This document shows, one piece after another, positions 1 to 7,977 of a DNA stretch of 64,000 nt. The position numbers were made by a program, and so were the translations under genes. The notes beneath the pieces were generated by a model. It was given only the letters and a program-made list of their open reading frames with translations, searched no databases and was not told where the DNA came from. Every line of letters starts with the position of its first letter. The stretch's first letter is position 1. This DNA comes from a virus. The DNA lies in IMG/VR virus record IMGVR_UViG_3300037225_000856, positions 48,404 through 112,403 of that record. One strand, given 5' to 3'.

Positions 1-1
1 A

Positions 2-733
2 TTAACAGGTAAAACTTCAAATGAAATACTTAAAGAAATTTTAGTAATGTATTTATTACCTTCTTTCAGTAGTTTTTGTAATAATGTTAGTACTCCTCTT
101 GAAGTTGGTACTACAATAAGTGGTTCAAAATCATTTAGTTTTGGTTTTGCTAATGCAGGTAATGTTTGTGCAAATACTTTATCTATCAGAGACGTTAGTA
201 TAGGCAGTAATATTGCAACTGCTTGTCCAATATCATCACCTCAATCTGCAACTATTAATGCAAAAACATTTGCTTCTTGTGGTAATACTCAAGTTTGGTG
301 TGGCTGTGCTACAAATACATGTGGTGCTCAAATAGGTTCAAGTAGTTATACAATAACAGGATTGTTACCTTATTATTGGGGTGTGTGCACATGCCCGGGT
401 GCTGCTGGTGCTGGTCGTCCAACAGCAACTTGCGCTATGGTAATTGGTGGAACTAAAATACTTGCAAGCAGTGAAGCAATAAGTATTAATTTTAATAGTG
501 GTGTTAATGATTATTTATGGTTTGCAATTCCTGCAACCGTTGCTGCTAAGACTTGTTGGTGTGTAAATGGTATTAATAATGGTGCAATTGGTGGCGGAGT
601 AAGTCCTGCATGTAATCTTTTCCCTGCTCCTAATTCAATTAGTGTTACTACTGCTTGTTGGAGTGGTTGTAATTATTGTGTTTATATTAGTAATAAACAA
701 ACATGTGCAACATCATCAATGTCATTAACATAA
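2..733 (+). CDS. Cysteine-rich phage structural/fibre protein, 5' end outside window
   Basis: The reading frame is open to the first base of the window, so the true start lies upstream; the ATG at 47 falls inside the conserved stretch and is not the start. The visible N-terminal motif (TGK-[TS]-xxEIL-x-EIL) followed by PSFSSF resembles the opening of a family of predicted beta-rich virion or tail-fibre proteins that I recall from Bacteroidota phages. The 243 visible residues hold about 19 cysteines (roughly 8%), many as C-x-C or C-x2-C pairs, in a Gly/Ser/Thr/Asn-rich background with no enzymatic motif. It precedes the even larger cysteine-rich fibre gene at 793 and is probably part of the same distal fibre. 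Function is inferred from family resemblance and context. Confidence 0.6.
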   Translation, partial: LTGKTSNEILKEILVMYLLPSFSSFCNNVSTPLEVGTTISGSKSFSFGFANAGNVCANTLSIRDVSIGSNIATACPISSPQSATINAKTFASCGNTQVWCGCATNTCGAQIGSSSYTITGLLPYYWGVCTCPGAAGAGRPTATCAMVIGGTKILASSEAISINFNSGVNDYLWFAIPATVAAKTCWCVNGINNGAIGGGVSPACNLFPAPNSISVTTACWSGCNYCVYISNKQTCATSSMSLT

Positions 734-740
734 TAAAAAT

Positions 741-780
741 TAAAAGATATTTATAAAAACAAAAAGATATTTATAAAAAC
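741..780 (+). promoter_or_regulatory. Tandem 20-nt repeat carrying GATATTTATA promoter-like motif
   Basis: Two adjacent 20-nt copies (741-760 and 761-780) differ only at the first base and each contains GATATTTATA, a variant of the (A/T)GTATTTATA motif found in front of many genes in this window. The fibre gene starts 13 nt after the second copy. The duplication may double a phage promoter for a highly expressed virion gene; this is inference. Confidence 0.45.
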
Positions 781-792
781 AAAATATAGAAA

Positions 793-3700
793 ATGGCAAT
801 AGTTTTAAACGATAACTTAAAAATTAATGTTGGTAATCCGATTGATTCTAAATATTTAAATTCTTTAAATCAACCATATACTGGTGTTACTGCTGTTAAT
901 ACGGCAATAGTATTGTCACAAAGATATGTTGGTTTAACAGTTAATGTAAATAAAATAGAATATTGGTATAAAACAGGTGTTACTGATACTGCTTTAGTTG
1001 TTAAAGATAGTGGTATTGCAAATACCGGACTTACTATAGCAATTAATGGTTTAACAAAGGTTGGTAATGTTGTTAAATTAGGTGGTACATTAACTGGAGA
1101 TACTACAATTAATTTAGCAACACATAATTTAAATTTAACTAATGGTAATTTAAATTTAACAAATGGCAATATACTATTAATAACAGGTAGTTCAATACAA
1201 TGGAGCGATGGTTCATATATTACAAATACTATTAATGGAATAAGTATAATTGATGATGATTTAATTGTTAGTGGTAATACAACAAGCGTTAAATTTATTG
1301 AAAATGGTGTTTGTCTTGCAAATAAATATCTTGCAACTGGAGCAACAAGTGTTAATTCTAAAGCATTATGTGGTTGTATACCAAGTTGTTTTTTAGGTGC
1401 AAATTCTTGTGCAGTAGACAGTGCTAAATTAGGTAATAAATTACCAGCTTATTATCTTAATACTGGCACTACTATTATTTGTGCTTGTGATAGTGCTAAA
1501 TTGAATAATAAATTACCTGCATATTATCTTAATACTGGTTCAACAGCTTTATGTGCTACTTGTGCAGGTAACGCTTCAACATTAGTCGGTTGTACACCAA
1601 ATTCATTTTTATTGTCTGGTGGTACAGCAGTAAATTCATCGAAATTAGGTAGTCATTTACCTGCATATTATCTTAATACAGGTAGTACAGCAATATGTGC
1701 AACAACAGCAATTAATTCAAAAGCATTATGTGGTTGTGTACCTGCAAGTTTTCTTCTTAGTGGTGGTACAGCTAAAAATTCATTATGTTTAGGCGGTAAT
1801 TTAGCTAATACTTATGCATCACTTGCTTCACCTAATTTTACAACATGTATATGTACTCCCGTAATGTGTTCAACAGGTGTAGTTAAAGGAACAATAATAA
1901 GTGGTTCAAGTTGTGTTGAATCACCAGTTATTCAATTAACAACAGGTGCTGGAGCAGGATGTGTTTTCACGTCAAATGCTACTGGTTGTGGTATTTGGTG
2001 TACTCCTGTTGCTGGTGGAATTCTATGGAGTGGTTCAACTGTTAATGGTGTTGGCACTTATTTGTCCGCATCAAAAATTTATTCAAATGTTAATATGACA
2101 TTTGATGGCACAAAATTGGGTGTAACTGGCAATATATGTGCAAGCACTTGCTTATGTTCTTCAATTACAATTGGTACATCATGTGTTTGCAGTCCTATTA
2201 TATTAGGTTCTAGTTGTGTATGTGGTTTTATTGTTTGTAGCAATACGTGTATTCTTGCAGGTACTTGTGTTACAGGTACAATTATGTGCGCATCTTCATG
2301 TGTGAGAAGCCCATTAATTTCTGGTGGAACTGTTTGTGGTTTAACTGCTGTATGTGGTGGAATACATTGCGCAACTACTTGTTTTGCTGGTTCAGGTGCT
2401 GGTTTAACAGGCACTGCAGCCAGTTTAACTGTTGGTTGTGCGACTTGTGCTGTTGGAGCAAAAAATCTTTGTGGCTGTGTACCTACATCATTTTTACTTA
2501 GTGGTGGTACTGCTGTATGTTCAACCTGTGCTGGCAATGCAAGTACCGTGGCTGGTTGTACTCCTTCATGTTTCTTGGGAGTAACCGCATGTGCTTGTGA
2601 TTCGAAATGTTTAGGTGGTCATTTACCTGCATATTATCTCAATACTGGTAGTACTGCAATATGTGCAACTTGTGCAATAGGTGCTAAAAACCTTTGTGGT
2701 TGTGTTCCAGCATCGTTTTTACTTAGTGGTGGTACTGCAAAAAATAGTACTTGTTTAAACGGACAATTAGCAAGTTATTATGCACCAATAGCAAGTCCTA
2801 ATTTTACAACTTGTATTTGCGCACCTATTGTTTGTGCAACTACTTGTTTTGTTGGTAGTGGTGCAGGTTTAACTGGCACTGCAGTTTCACTAAAAAGTAA
2901 TGATTCTTGTTGTTTAAATGGAGTATTAGCTGCAGGTTATCTTTTATCTGGTGGTACAGCTAAAAATTCATTATGTTTAGGTGGTAAATTACCTGCATAT
3001 TACCTTAATACAGGTACTACAATTACTTGTGCAAATGATTCAGCAAAATTAAATAATAGATTACCAGCATATTATCTTAATACTGGCAGTACTGCATTAT
3101 GTGCAACTTGCGCTGGTAATGCATCAACATTAGTAGCTTGCACACCATCATGTTTTTTAGGTGCTACTGCTTGTGCAGTTGATAGTGCAAAATTGGGTAA
3201 TAAATTACCTGCTTATTATCTTAATACTGGTAGTACAGCAATATGTGCAACAACTGCAGGAAATGCATTATGTTTAGGTGGTTCACTTGCTGCTTGTTAT
3301 GCTACAAAAGCATTAGCAATTACTGGTGCTACAAGTTTAGGTAGTGGATGTGTTGTTTATTCAACAGTTGCTAATAATAACTTAAAATTTAAGTCATTAA
3401 GTGGTGGAAGTGGTATTTCAATGAGCAGTACTGCAAATGTAATTAATATTTGTGGTATTGGTTGGTCAAATTTAACTAATGGTTCAACTGTTGTTGGTTG
3501 TGGAACAGTTGCAAGTGGCAACACATCTTTATGTAATACATTTATTGGTGTTTGTGCAGGTAAGAATATTAATATTGCTGGTTGTGATAATACTGGTATT
3601 GGTTTTCAAGCACTTTACAGTAATACTTGTGGTTTTGGCAATGTTGCAATTGGTTTTCAAGCACTTCAAAGTAATATTAGTGGTCTTGGCAATGTTGCAA

Positions 3701-4893
3701 ATGGTTATAAAGCACTTCAAAGTAATATTTGTGGTTATAGTAATATTGCAATTGGTACTAATGCACTTCAAGGTAATATTTGTGGTAGTTGTAATATTGC
3801 AATTGGTCCTGATGCACTTTCTTGTAATAGTTGTGGTTCATATAATGTTGCAATAGGTACTGGTGCACTTGAAGCTAATTGTTGTGGTGGTTGTAATGTT
3901 GCAATTGGTAATAGTGCACTTGAATTTAATATTAGTGGTGTTGGCAATGTTGCAAATGGTTTTCAAGCACTTTTGTATAATATAATTGGTTCTAATAATA
4001 TTGCAATAGGTTTTAATACACTTCGATGTAATGGAGAGTCTTGTAATAATATTGGAATAGGTTCTAATGCACTTTTTAATAATACTTGTGGTTATTGCCT
4101 TATTGCAATAGGTCATCAAGCATTATGCGGTAATATTTGTGGTTGTGATAATGTTGCTGTGGGATATCAGGCACTTTATTTTAATACTGGTGGTACTAAT
4201 AATATTGCAATTGGTTCTCAAACACTTTATTGTAATATAATTGGTTGTGATAATATAGCAAATGGTGTTCAAGCACTTTATTTTAATACTGGTGGTAATG
4301 ATAATATAGCAAATGGTGTTCAAGCACTTTATAATAATATTTGTGGTTGTGATAATATAGCAAATGGTGTTCAAGCACTTTATAATAATACTTGTGGTAA
4401 TGCTAATATTGCAAATGGTGTTCAAGCACTTTATAATAATACTTGTGGTAATGCTAATATTGCAAACGGTACTGCTGCACTTCTGAATAATACTTGTGGT
4501 AATGCTAATGTTGTTAATGGTCATTATGCACTTTATTGCAATACTCATGGTTCATATAATGTTGCAATAGGTTATCAAGCAGGGTATTCACAAGTTACTG
4601 GTAGTACAAGTATATATATAGGTAATTGTGCTGGTTATAACGAAACCGATGGATGTAGACTTTATATTGCAAATTCAGGTACTGTTAATCCATTAATTTA
4701 TGGTGAATTTGATACTAAAAGATTAGTAATAAGTGGTACTACTGAAATTGTAAATGGTACTTGTAATTATTTATATTTAGGCAATAAAGACACTGATGGC
4801 AGTTGGAGATTTGCAATAAGTGGAGGAACAGACTTCATTATTCAAAAAAGAATAGCAACGGTATGGACAACAAAATTATATGTGTTAGGATAA
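793..4893 (+). CDS. Cysteine-rich tail fibre with YadA-head-like 17-residue repeats
   Basis: This 1366-residue protein looks like a trimeric tail-fibre or adhesin. An N-terminal region (1-170) of ordinary beta-rich fibre sequence is followed by a middle part (about 180-850) built from repeats containing LPAYYLNTG (seven copies) alternating with a CGC-x-P-x-SFLLSGGTA motif. The C-terminal third holds twenty exactly registered 17-residue units of the form GxQALxxNTCGxxNIAI (from 3601), and then an ending (LYIANSG...PLIYGEFDT) typical of Bacteroidota tail fibres. I count about 102 cysteines (7.5%), far above normal; many sit where the family normally has Thr or Ser. There is no S74 chaperone domain at the C terminus and no signal peptide. 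It follows the partial fibre gene at 2-733 and a doubled promoter-like motif. Receptor binding is inferred. Confidence 0.8.
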   Translation: MAIVLNDNLKINVGNPIDSKYLNSLNQPYTGVTAVNTAIVLSQRYVGLTVNVNKIEYWYKTGVTDTALVVKDSGIANTGLTIAINGLTKVGNVVKLGGTLTGDTTINLATHNLNLTNGNLNLTNGNILLITGSSIQWSDGSYITNTINGISIIDDDLIVSGNTTSVKFIENGVCLANKYLATGATSVNSKALCGCIPSCFLGANSCAVDSAKLGNKLPAYYLNTGTTIICACDSAKLNNKLPAYYLNTGSTALCATCAGNASTLVGCTPNSFLLSGGTAVNSSKLGSHLPAYYLNTGSTAICATTAINSKALCGCVPASFLLSGGTAKNSLCLGGNLANTYASLASPNFTTCICTPVMCSTGVVKGTIISGSSCVESPVIQLTTGAGAGCVFTSNATGCGIWCTPVAGGILWSGSTVNGVGTYLSASKIYSNVNMTFDGTKLGVTGNICASTCLCSSITIGTSCVCSPIILGSSCVCGFIVCSNTCILAGTCVTGTIMCASSCVRSPLISGGTVCGLTAVCGGIHCATTCFAGSGAGLTGTAASLTVGCATCAVGAKNLCGCVPTSFLLSGGTAVCSTCAGNASTVAGCTPSCFLGVTACACDSKCLGGHLPAYYLNTGSTAICATCAIGAKNLCGCVPASFLLSGGTAKNSTCLNGQLASYYAPIASPNFTTCICAPIVCATTCFVGSGAGLTGTAVSLKSNDSCCLNGVLAAGYLLSGGTAKNSLCLGGKLPAYYLNTGTTITCANDSAKLNNRLPAYYLNTGSTALCATCAGNASTLVACTPSCFLGATACAVDSAKLGNKLPAYYLNTGSTAICATTAGNALCLGGSLAACYATKALAITGATSLGSGCVVYSTVANNNLKFKSLSGGSGISMSSTANVINICGIGWSNLTNGSTVVGCGTVASGNTSLCNTFIGVCAGKNINIAGCDNTGIGFQALYSNTCGFGNVAIGFQALQSNISGLGNVANGYKALQSNICGYSNIAIGTNALQGNICGSCNIAIGPDALSCNSCGSYNVAIGTGALEANCCGGCNVAIGNSALEFNISGVGNVANGFQALLYNIIGSNNIAIGFNTLRCNGESCNNIGIGSNALFNNTCGYCLIAIGHQALCGNICGCDNVAVGYQALYFNTGGTNNIAIGSQTLYCNIIGCDNIANGVQALYFNTGGNDNIANGVQALYNNICGCDNIANGVQALYNNTCGNANIANGVQALYNNTCGNANIANGTAALLNNTCGNANVVNGHYALYCNTHGSYNVAIGYQAGYSQVTGSTSIYIGNCAGYNETDGCRLYIANSGTVNPLIYGEFDTKRLVISGTTEIVNGTCNYLYLGNKDTDGSWRFAISGGTDFIIQKRIATVWTTKLYVLG
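3601..4620 (+). repeat. Twenty tandem 51-bp repeats (17 residues each)
   Basis: Starting at 3601, GGT codons recur every 51 bp for twenty units without any register slip, encoding G-x-x-AL-x-x-N-x-x-G-x-x-N-[IV]-A-[IN]. Units 16 and 17 (4366-4416 and 4417-4467) differ at only the last base, so the array has duplicated recently. The pattern equals the YadA-head-like repeat (canonical GYQALYSNTTGSYNTAV) known from phage fibres and trimeric adhesins. Confidence 0.92.
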
Positions 4894-4920
4894 TATTATA
4901 AATAAAAAAATAAAAATTTA

Positions 4921-4951
4921 TTTGTTTATTCAATTTCTTTTTATATATTTG
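4921..4951 (+). promoter_or_regulatory. Host-type (Bacteroidota) promoter
   Basis: TTTG at 4921-4924, a 19-nt spacer, and TATATTTG at 4944-4951 match the Bacteroidota housekeeping consensus TTTG-N19-TAnnTTTG exactly. It lies 106 nt upstream of the first gene of the secreted-protein block, implying transcription by unmodified host RNA polymerase. Confidence 0.75.
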
Positions 4952-5057
4952 CATGAAATTAATTAAAAATAATTGAGATTTTTTGTAACCTTTTATAAAA
5001 ATTTTTTGTATGAATATAAAACACTAGAATAAAAATTTTAAATAAACTTATAATAAA

Positions 5058-6116
5058 ATGAAAAAAAAATTAATTGCGTTTTTGGTTTTAATAATGTTTA
5101 CAACAATAAGTTATGGACAACTTATTGCACCAAATGGAATAGAGATTGGTAAGAAAACAAGTCATACTATTTTAAAAACCGATTCTATTGCATTATCTGG
5201 AACACATACAGCTATTTCATATAAAGGTTCAGACACTCTTATGTATTATATTCCTTTTAATGATAGAGCTTATGATAATAATTCTTCTTCGAATTTAATA
5301 CCTGTACTTTCGTCTGATCCTGCAACAGGTAATGCTTACATAAATTCTGTTGATAATAAACTACATTATCTCTCTGGTGGTTATTGGCATCGTGTAGCTA
5401 TTATTGATAGTACGGCAGCTTCAGCATCACCCTCTACTCTTTTAAATGAATTGGTTGGCTATTGGAAGTTTGATGAAACATCAGGAACAAATCTGGCAGA
5501 TGCTACGGCAGGAGCACATAATGCTACCCTTGGAGCAGGTACAGTCAATCAGACAGGAAAAATTGGCAAAGCAGTCACATATAATAATACAGGCTATGCC
5601 ACAGTACCCTATGCAGCATTTTCTGCAATAACAGATAAAGAGACTATTTCTTTTTGGTTTTATCCAACTTCATTACCATCCACTGTTACAAGAAATGAAT
5701 GGCTATTCACTCATGAAATTGCAGGGACAAGCGAAACATCAAGAGTTCTATGGAATAAAGATGATAATAAAATCTATGCGATATTTGATAACACATCAGA
5801 CGTGACTTATCAGGTTAATAGTGCAGCAATAACAGGGCTCAGTCAATGGTACCACATAGTCGCTGTTTGTCCCGGTAATGGTCAGGCACTTAAACTTTAT
5901 ATCAATGATGTTGATGTTTCAACTTCACCCGGTACATTTTCCGGCACACTGAAAGTCTCAACTGCTCAGGCTATTATTGCCAATGATGATGCTAGTGACA
6001 ATTATGGGTTAGTAGGAACTTTGGACGAATTGGGGATATGGAGAAGGGCTTTGTCCGCTTCAGGGGTTGATTCAGTATATGTTAAAGAAAATACAGGAAC
6101 AAGTTATCCATTTTAA
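5058..6116 (+). CDS. Secreted LamG/concanavalin-like domain protein
   Basis: The 352-residue product begins with a clear Sec signal peptide (MKKK, a hydrophobic core, then SYGQ as a probable signal peptidase I site near residue 20). Residues about 130-350 form a laminin-G/concanavalin A-like jelly-roll domain: LVGYWKFDE near the start, ETISFWFYP, WYHIVAVC, LYINDVDV and LDELGIWRRALS near the end are hallmark strands of LamG_3-type domains, which bind glycans or proteins. Residues 25-130 resemble the N-terminal part of Bacteroidota fibre-associated proteins. It is the first gene behind a host-type promoter and only 11 nt ahead of another secreted protein. A signal peptide is unusual for a virion protein, so it may be exported from the infected cell. 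The role is unknown. Confidence 0.75.
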   Translation: MKKKLIAFLVLIMFTTISYGQLIAPNGIEIGKKTSHTILKTDSIALSGTHTAISYKGSDTLMYYIPFNDRAYDNNSSSNLIPVLSSDPATGNAYINSVDNKLHYLSGGYWHRVAIIDSTAASASPSTLLNELVGYWKFDETSGTNLADATAGAHNATLGAGTVNQTGKIGKAVTYNNTGYATVPYAAFSAITDKETISFWFYPTSLPSTVTRNEWLFTHEIAGTSETSRVLWNKDDNKIYAIFDNTSDVTYQVNSAAITGLSQWYHIVAVCPGNGQALKLYINDVDVSTSPGTFSGTLKVSTAQAIIANDDASDNYGLVGTLDELGIWRRALSASGVDSVYVKENTGTSYPF

Positions 6117-6127
6117 AATATATAGTC

Positions 6128-7969
6128 ATGAAAAAAATATTAATGTTATTTTGTTTTTTAGTTTTCACTTCTTCGCTATTCAGTCAGGCTTGGACATTTC
6201 CGGGATGGCAACCATATAAGGTAAAGCAGTATTTTGGAGATAGTGTTTATGTTGCAAAGGATATTAGGACACCTTCTGGTTATGTGCAGACACAGTTAAA
6301 TACTTTGCAAGATAGCATAGCAGCACTTAGGACATCTATTATATCATTACAAGCAGCTTCATCACCCTCTTATCCTACATATTACATAGCTAATGCAGGT
6401 TCGGATGGGGCAGATGGGTTAACACCTGCAACACCTTGGCAGACAATAGCAAAAATAAATAGTGCAATGGCATCATTAGTTCCCGGATCAAAAGTTTATT
6501 TTAATCGTGGGGATCAGTGGAGAGAACAACTTACTATAACACAAAATGGTTCAGCAACGAATCCGATTACCTTTACAGCTTACGGAACAGGGGCAAAGCC
6601 CAAGATTAACGCCGCCGATATTAAGACAGGATGGGGTCATAAATATCATCAATATTCAAATATCTGGGGAATAGTCTGTCCTAATGTTACTCCTGCAAGG
6701 TGTATGGTAGTTATTAATGGGATACTTTTCACGCAGACTACTTCGGTGGCGGCATTGAGTTCAGGTAAATATTTCATCAAGGTAGGTACTCCTGATAGTG
6801 TCTATGTTTGTTCAGCTACCGATCCTTCTACGGTGACATCTGAAGTATCGGCAAGGGATTATGGTATTTATTCAACAAAAAAATATCTTACTATTTCTTA
6901 TCTGGATGTAAGAATGGCGGGAAGTAAGGGGATATTACTTGAAGGCTCAGGTGTAGAAGTGGATGGATATTCGCTCATTGATAGTTGCAATGTTTATCGT
7001 AACAGACTTGCCGGAATTGGTCTTTATGACGGATATAGTTATTCTACAATACAGAGATGTACAGGTACGTATAATGGTAATACGTTTATCTCATGGGGTA
7101 ATCAAATTGGTGGTGAAGGAACAGGAGGGGTAGGTAGTGATTATAATACAATTAAGAATTGTTATTCTGCTTATTCTATACACGATTATGCTATAGCGGG
7201 ACAATATTCAGATGGAACTGCTTATCAGACATTTAATTCTAATGGTGATGTTATTCAAAACAATGAAAGTGGTCATGATGCAGAGGGTATATTTCTTGAT
7301 CCCCATACAAAAGGTAGTACAACGGTGACTTGTAGATACAATTACGTTCATGATTGTAATACCACAACAGCCAGTCAAGCTATTGGAATTGGTACTTCTG
7401 GGACGGGTGATGTTTTCAATATTTATTATAATCTAGTTGTTAACTGTGGTAACTCAGGAGGAGCCTACGCACCGATTATGTTTGCGAATACAATTGGAGG
7501 CCATGTATATTTTTATAATAACACTGTTTATAATAATGGGGTTGCAGTTATACTTACACAACTTTTTGCAGTACATGGCACGAATATAACAATGAAGAAT
7601 AATATATTCTATTTTTCGACAGCTTCAGATAGCTATTATTTCAACTGGGAAATCAGTAGTACTGGATTCTGGACAAGTGATTATAATCAAGTATATAAAT
7701 CTACAGGAGGTACTGCTGTATATGCTTATGCTCAATACAACGGAGGAGCACCTTATACTACTTTTGCAGCATGGAAATCAGCAAGCAGTCAGGATGCTCA
7801 TAGTGGCTATGTCGACCCATTATTTACTACGACTGGATCAGATTTTACCCTACAGACAGGTTCACCTTGTAAGAATACAGGAACAGTTATTGCAACTATC
7901 CCACAAGTAGATATTTTAGGCAATCCAATAGTCGGGTTGCCGGACATGGGATGTTATGAACATCAATAA
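6128..7969 (+). CDS. Secreted right-handed parallel beta-helix protein (pectate-lyase-like fold)
   Basis: The 613-residue product has a signal peptide (MKKI, hydrophobic stretch, SLFSQA) and a short coiled stretch around 45-75. From about residue 85 it shows the typical opening of Bacteroidota beta-helix proteins: YYIANAGSDGADG, TPWQTIAKINSA, VYFNRGDQWRE and ITFTAYGTGAKPKI. The remainder consists of short N/G-rich beta-helix coils and ends in a D-x-x-GNPIVG...DMGCYE motif common at the end of such domains. This fold occurs in polysaccharide lyases, hydrolases and phage depolymerases; I cannot assign catalytic residues. It sits between two other signal-peptide genes (11 nt and 8 nt gaps), so the three are almost certainly co-transcribed. 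Capsule or matrix degradation is inference. Confidence 0.75.
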   Translation: MKKILMLFCFLVFTSSLFSQAWTFPGWQPYKVKQYFGDSVYVAKDIRTPSGYVQTQLNTLQDSIAALRTSIISLQAASSPSYPTYYIANAGSDGADGLTPATPWQTIAKINSAMASLVPGSKVYFNRGDQWREQLTITQNGSATNPITFTAYGTGAKPKINAADIKTGWGHKYHQYSNIWGIVCPNVTPARCMVVINGILFTQTTSVAALSSGKYFIKVGTPDSVYVCSATDPSTVTSEVSARDYGIYSTKKYLTISYLDVRMAGSKGILLEGSGVEVDGYSLIDSCNVYRNRLAGIGLYDGYSYSTIQRCTGTYNGNTFISWGNQIGGEGTGGVGSDYNTIKNCYSAYSIHDYAIAGQYSDGTAYQTFNSNGDVIQNNESGHDAEGIFLDPHTKGSTTVTCRYNYVHDCNTTTASQAIGIGTSGTGDVFNIYYNLVVNCGNSGGAYAPIMFANTIGGHVYFYNNTVYNNGVAVILTQLFAVHGTNITMKNNIFYFSTASDSYYFNWEISSTGFWTSDYNQVYKSTGGTAVYAYAQYNGGAPYTTFAAWKSASSQDAHSGYVDPLFTTTGSDFTLQTGSPCKNTGTVIATIPQVDILGNPIVGLPDMGCYEHQ

Positions 7970-7977
7970 AAATTAGT

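Noticed and set aside
3529-4548. Minus-strand open frames across the fibre repeat region
   Set aside because: They are antisense shadows of the 51-bp repeats (low-complexity I/T/N/C products) with no start context.
3601-4620. CRISPR-like array
   Set aside because: The 51-bp periodicity is in frame with an open coding sequence, has no spacer/repeat division, and encodes a known fibre repeat.
1-4893. TGT/TGC might be reassigned, explaining the excess of apparent cysteine
   Set aside because: The zinc hook of the SbcC part (CSQC at about 63699-63710) uses TGT and TGC exactly where cysteine is required, and other enzymes have normal cysteine content. TGA also acts as a stop (for example at 21635-21637). 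The standard code fits.
793-4893. Diversity-generating retroelement variable region
   Set aside because: No reverse transcriptase or template repeat is present, and the variation is not confined to adenine positions.
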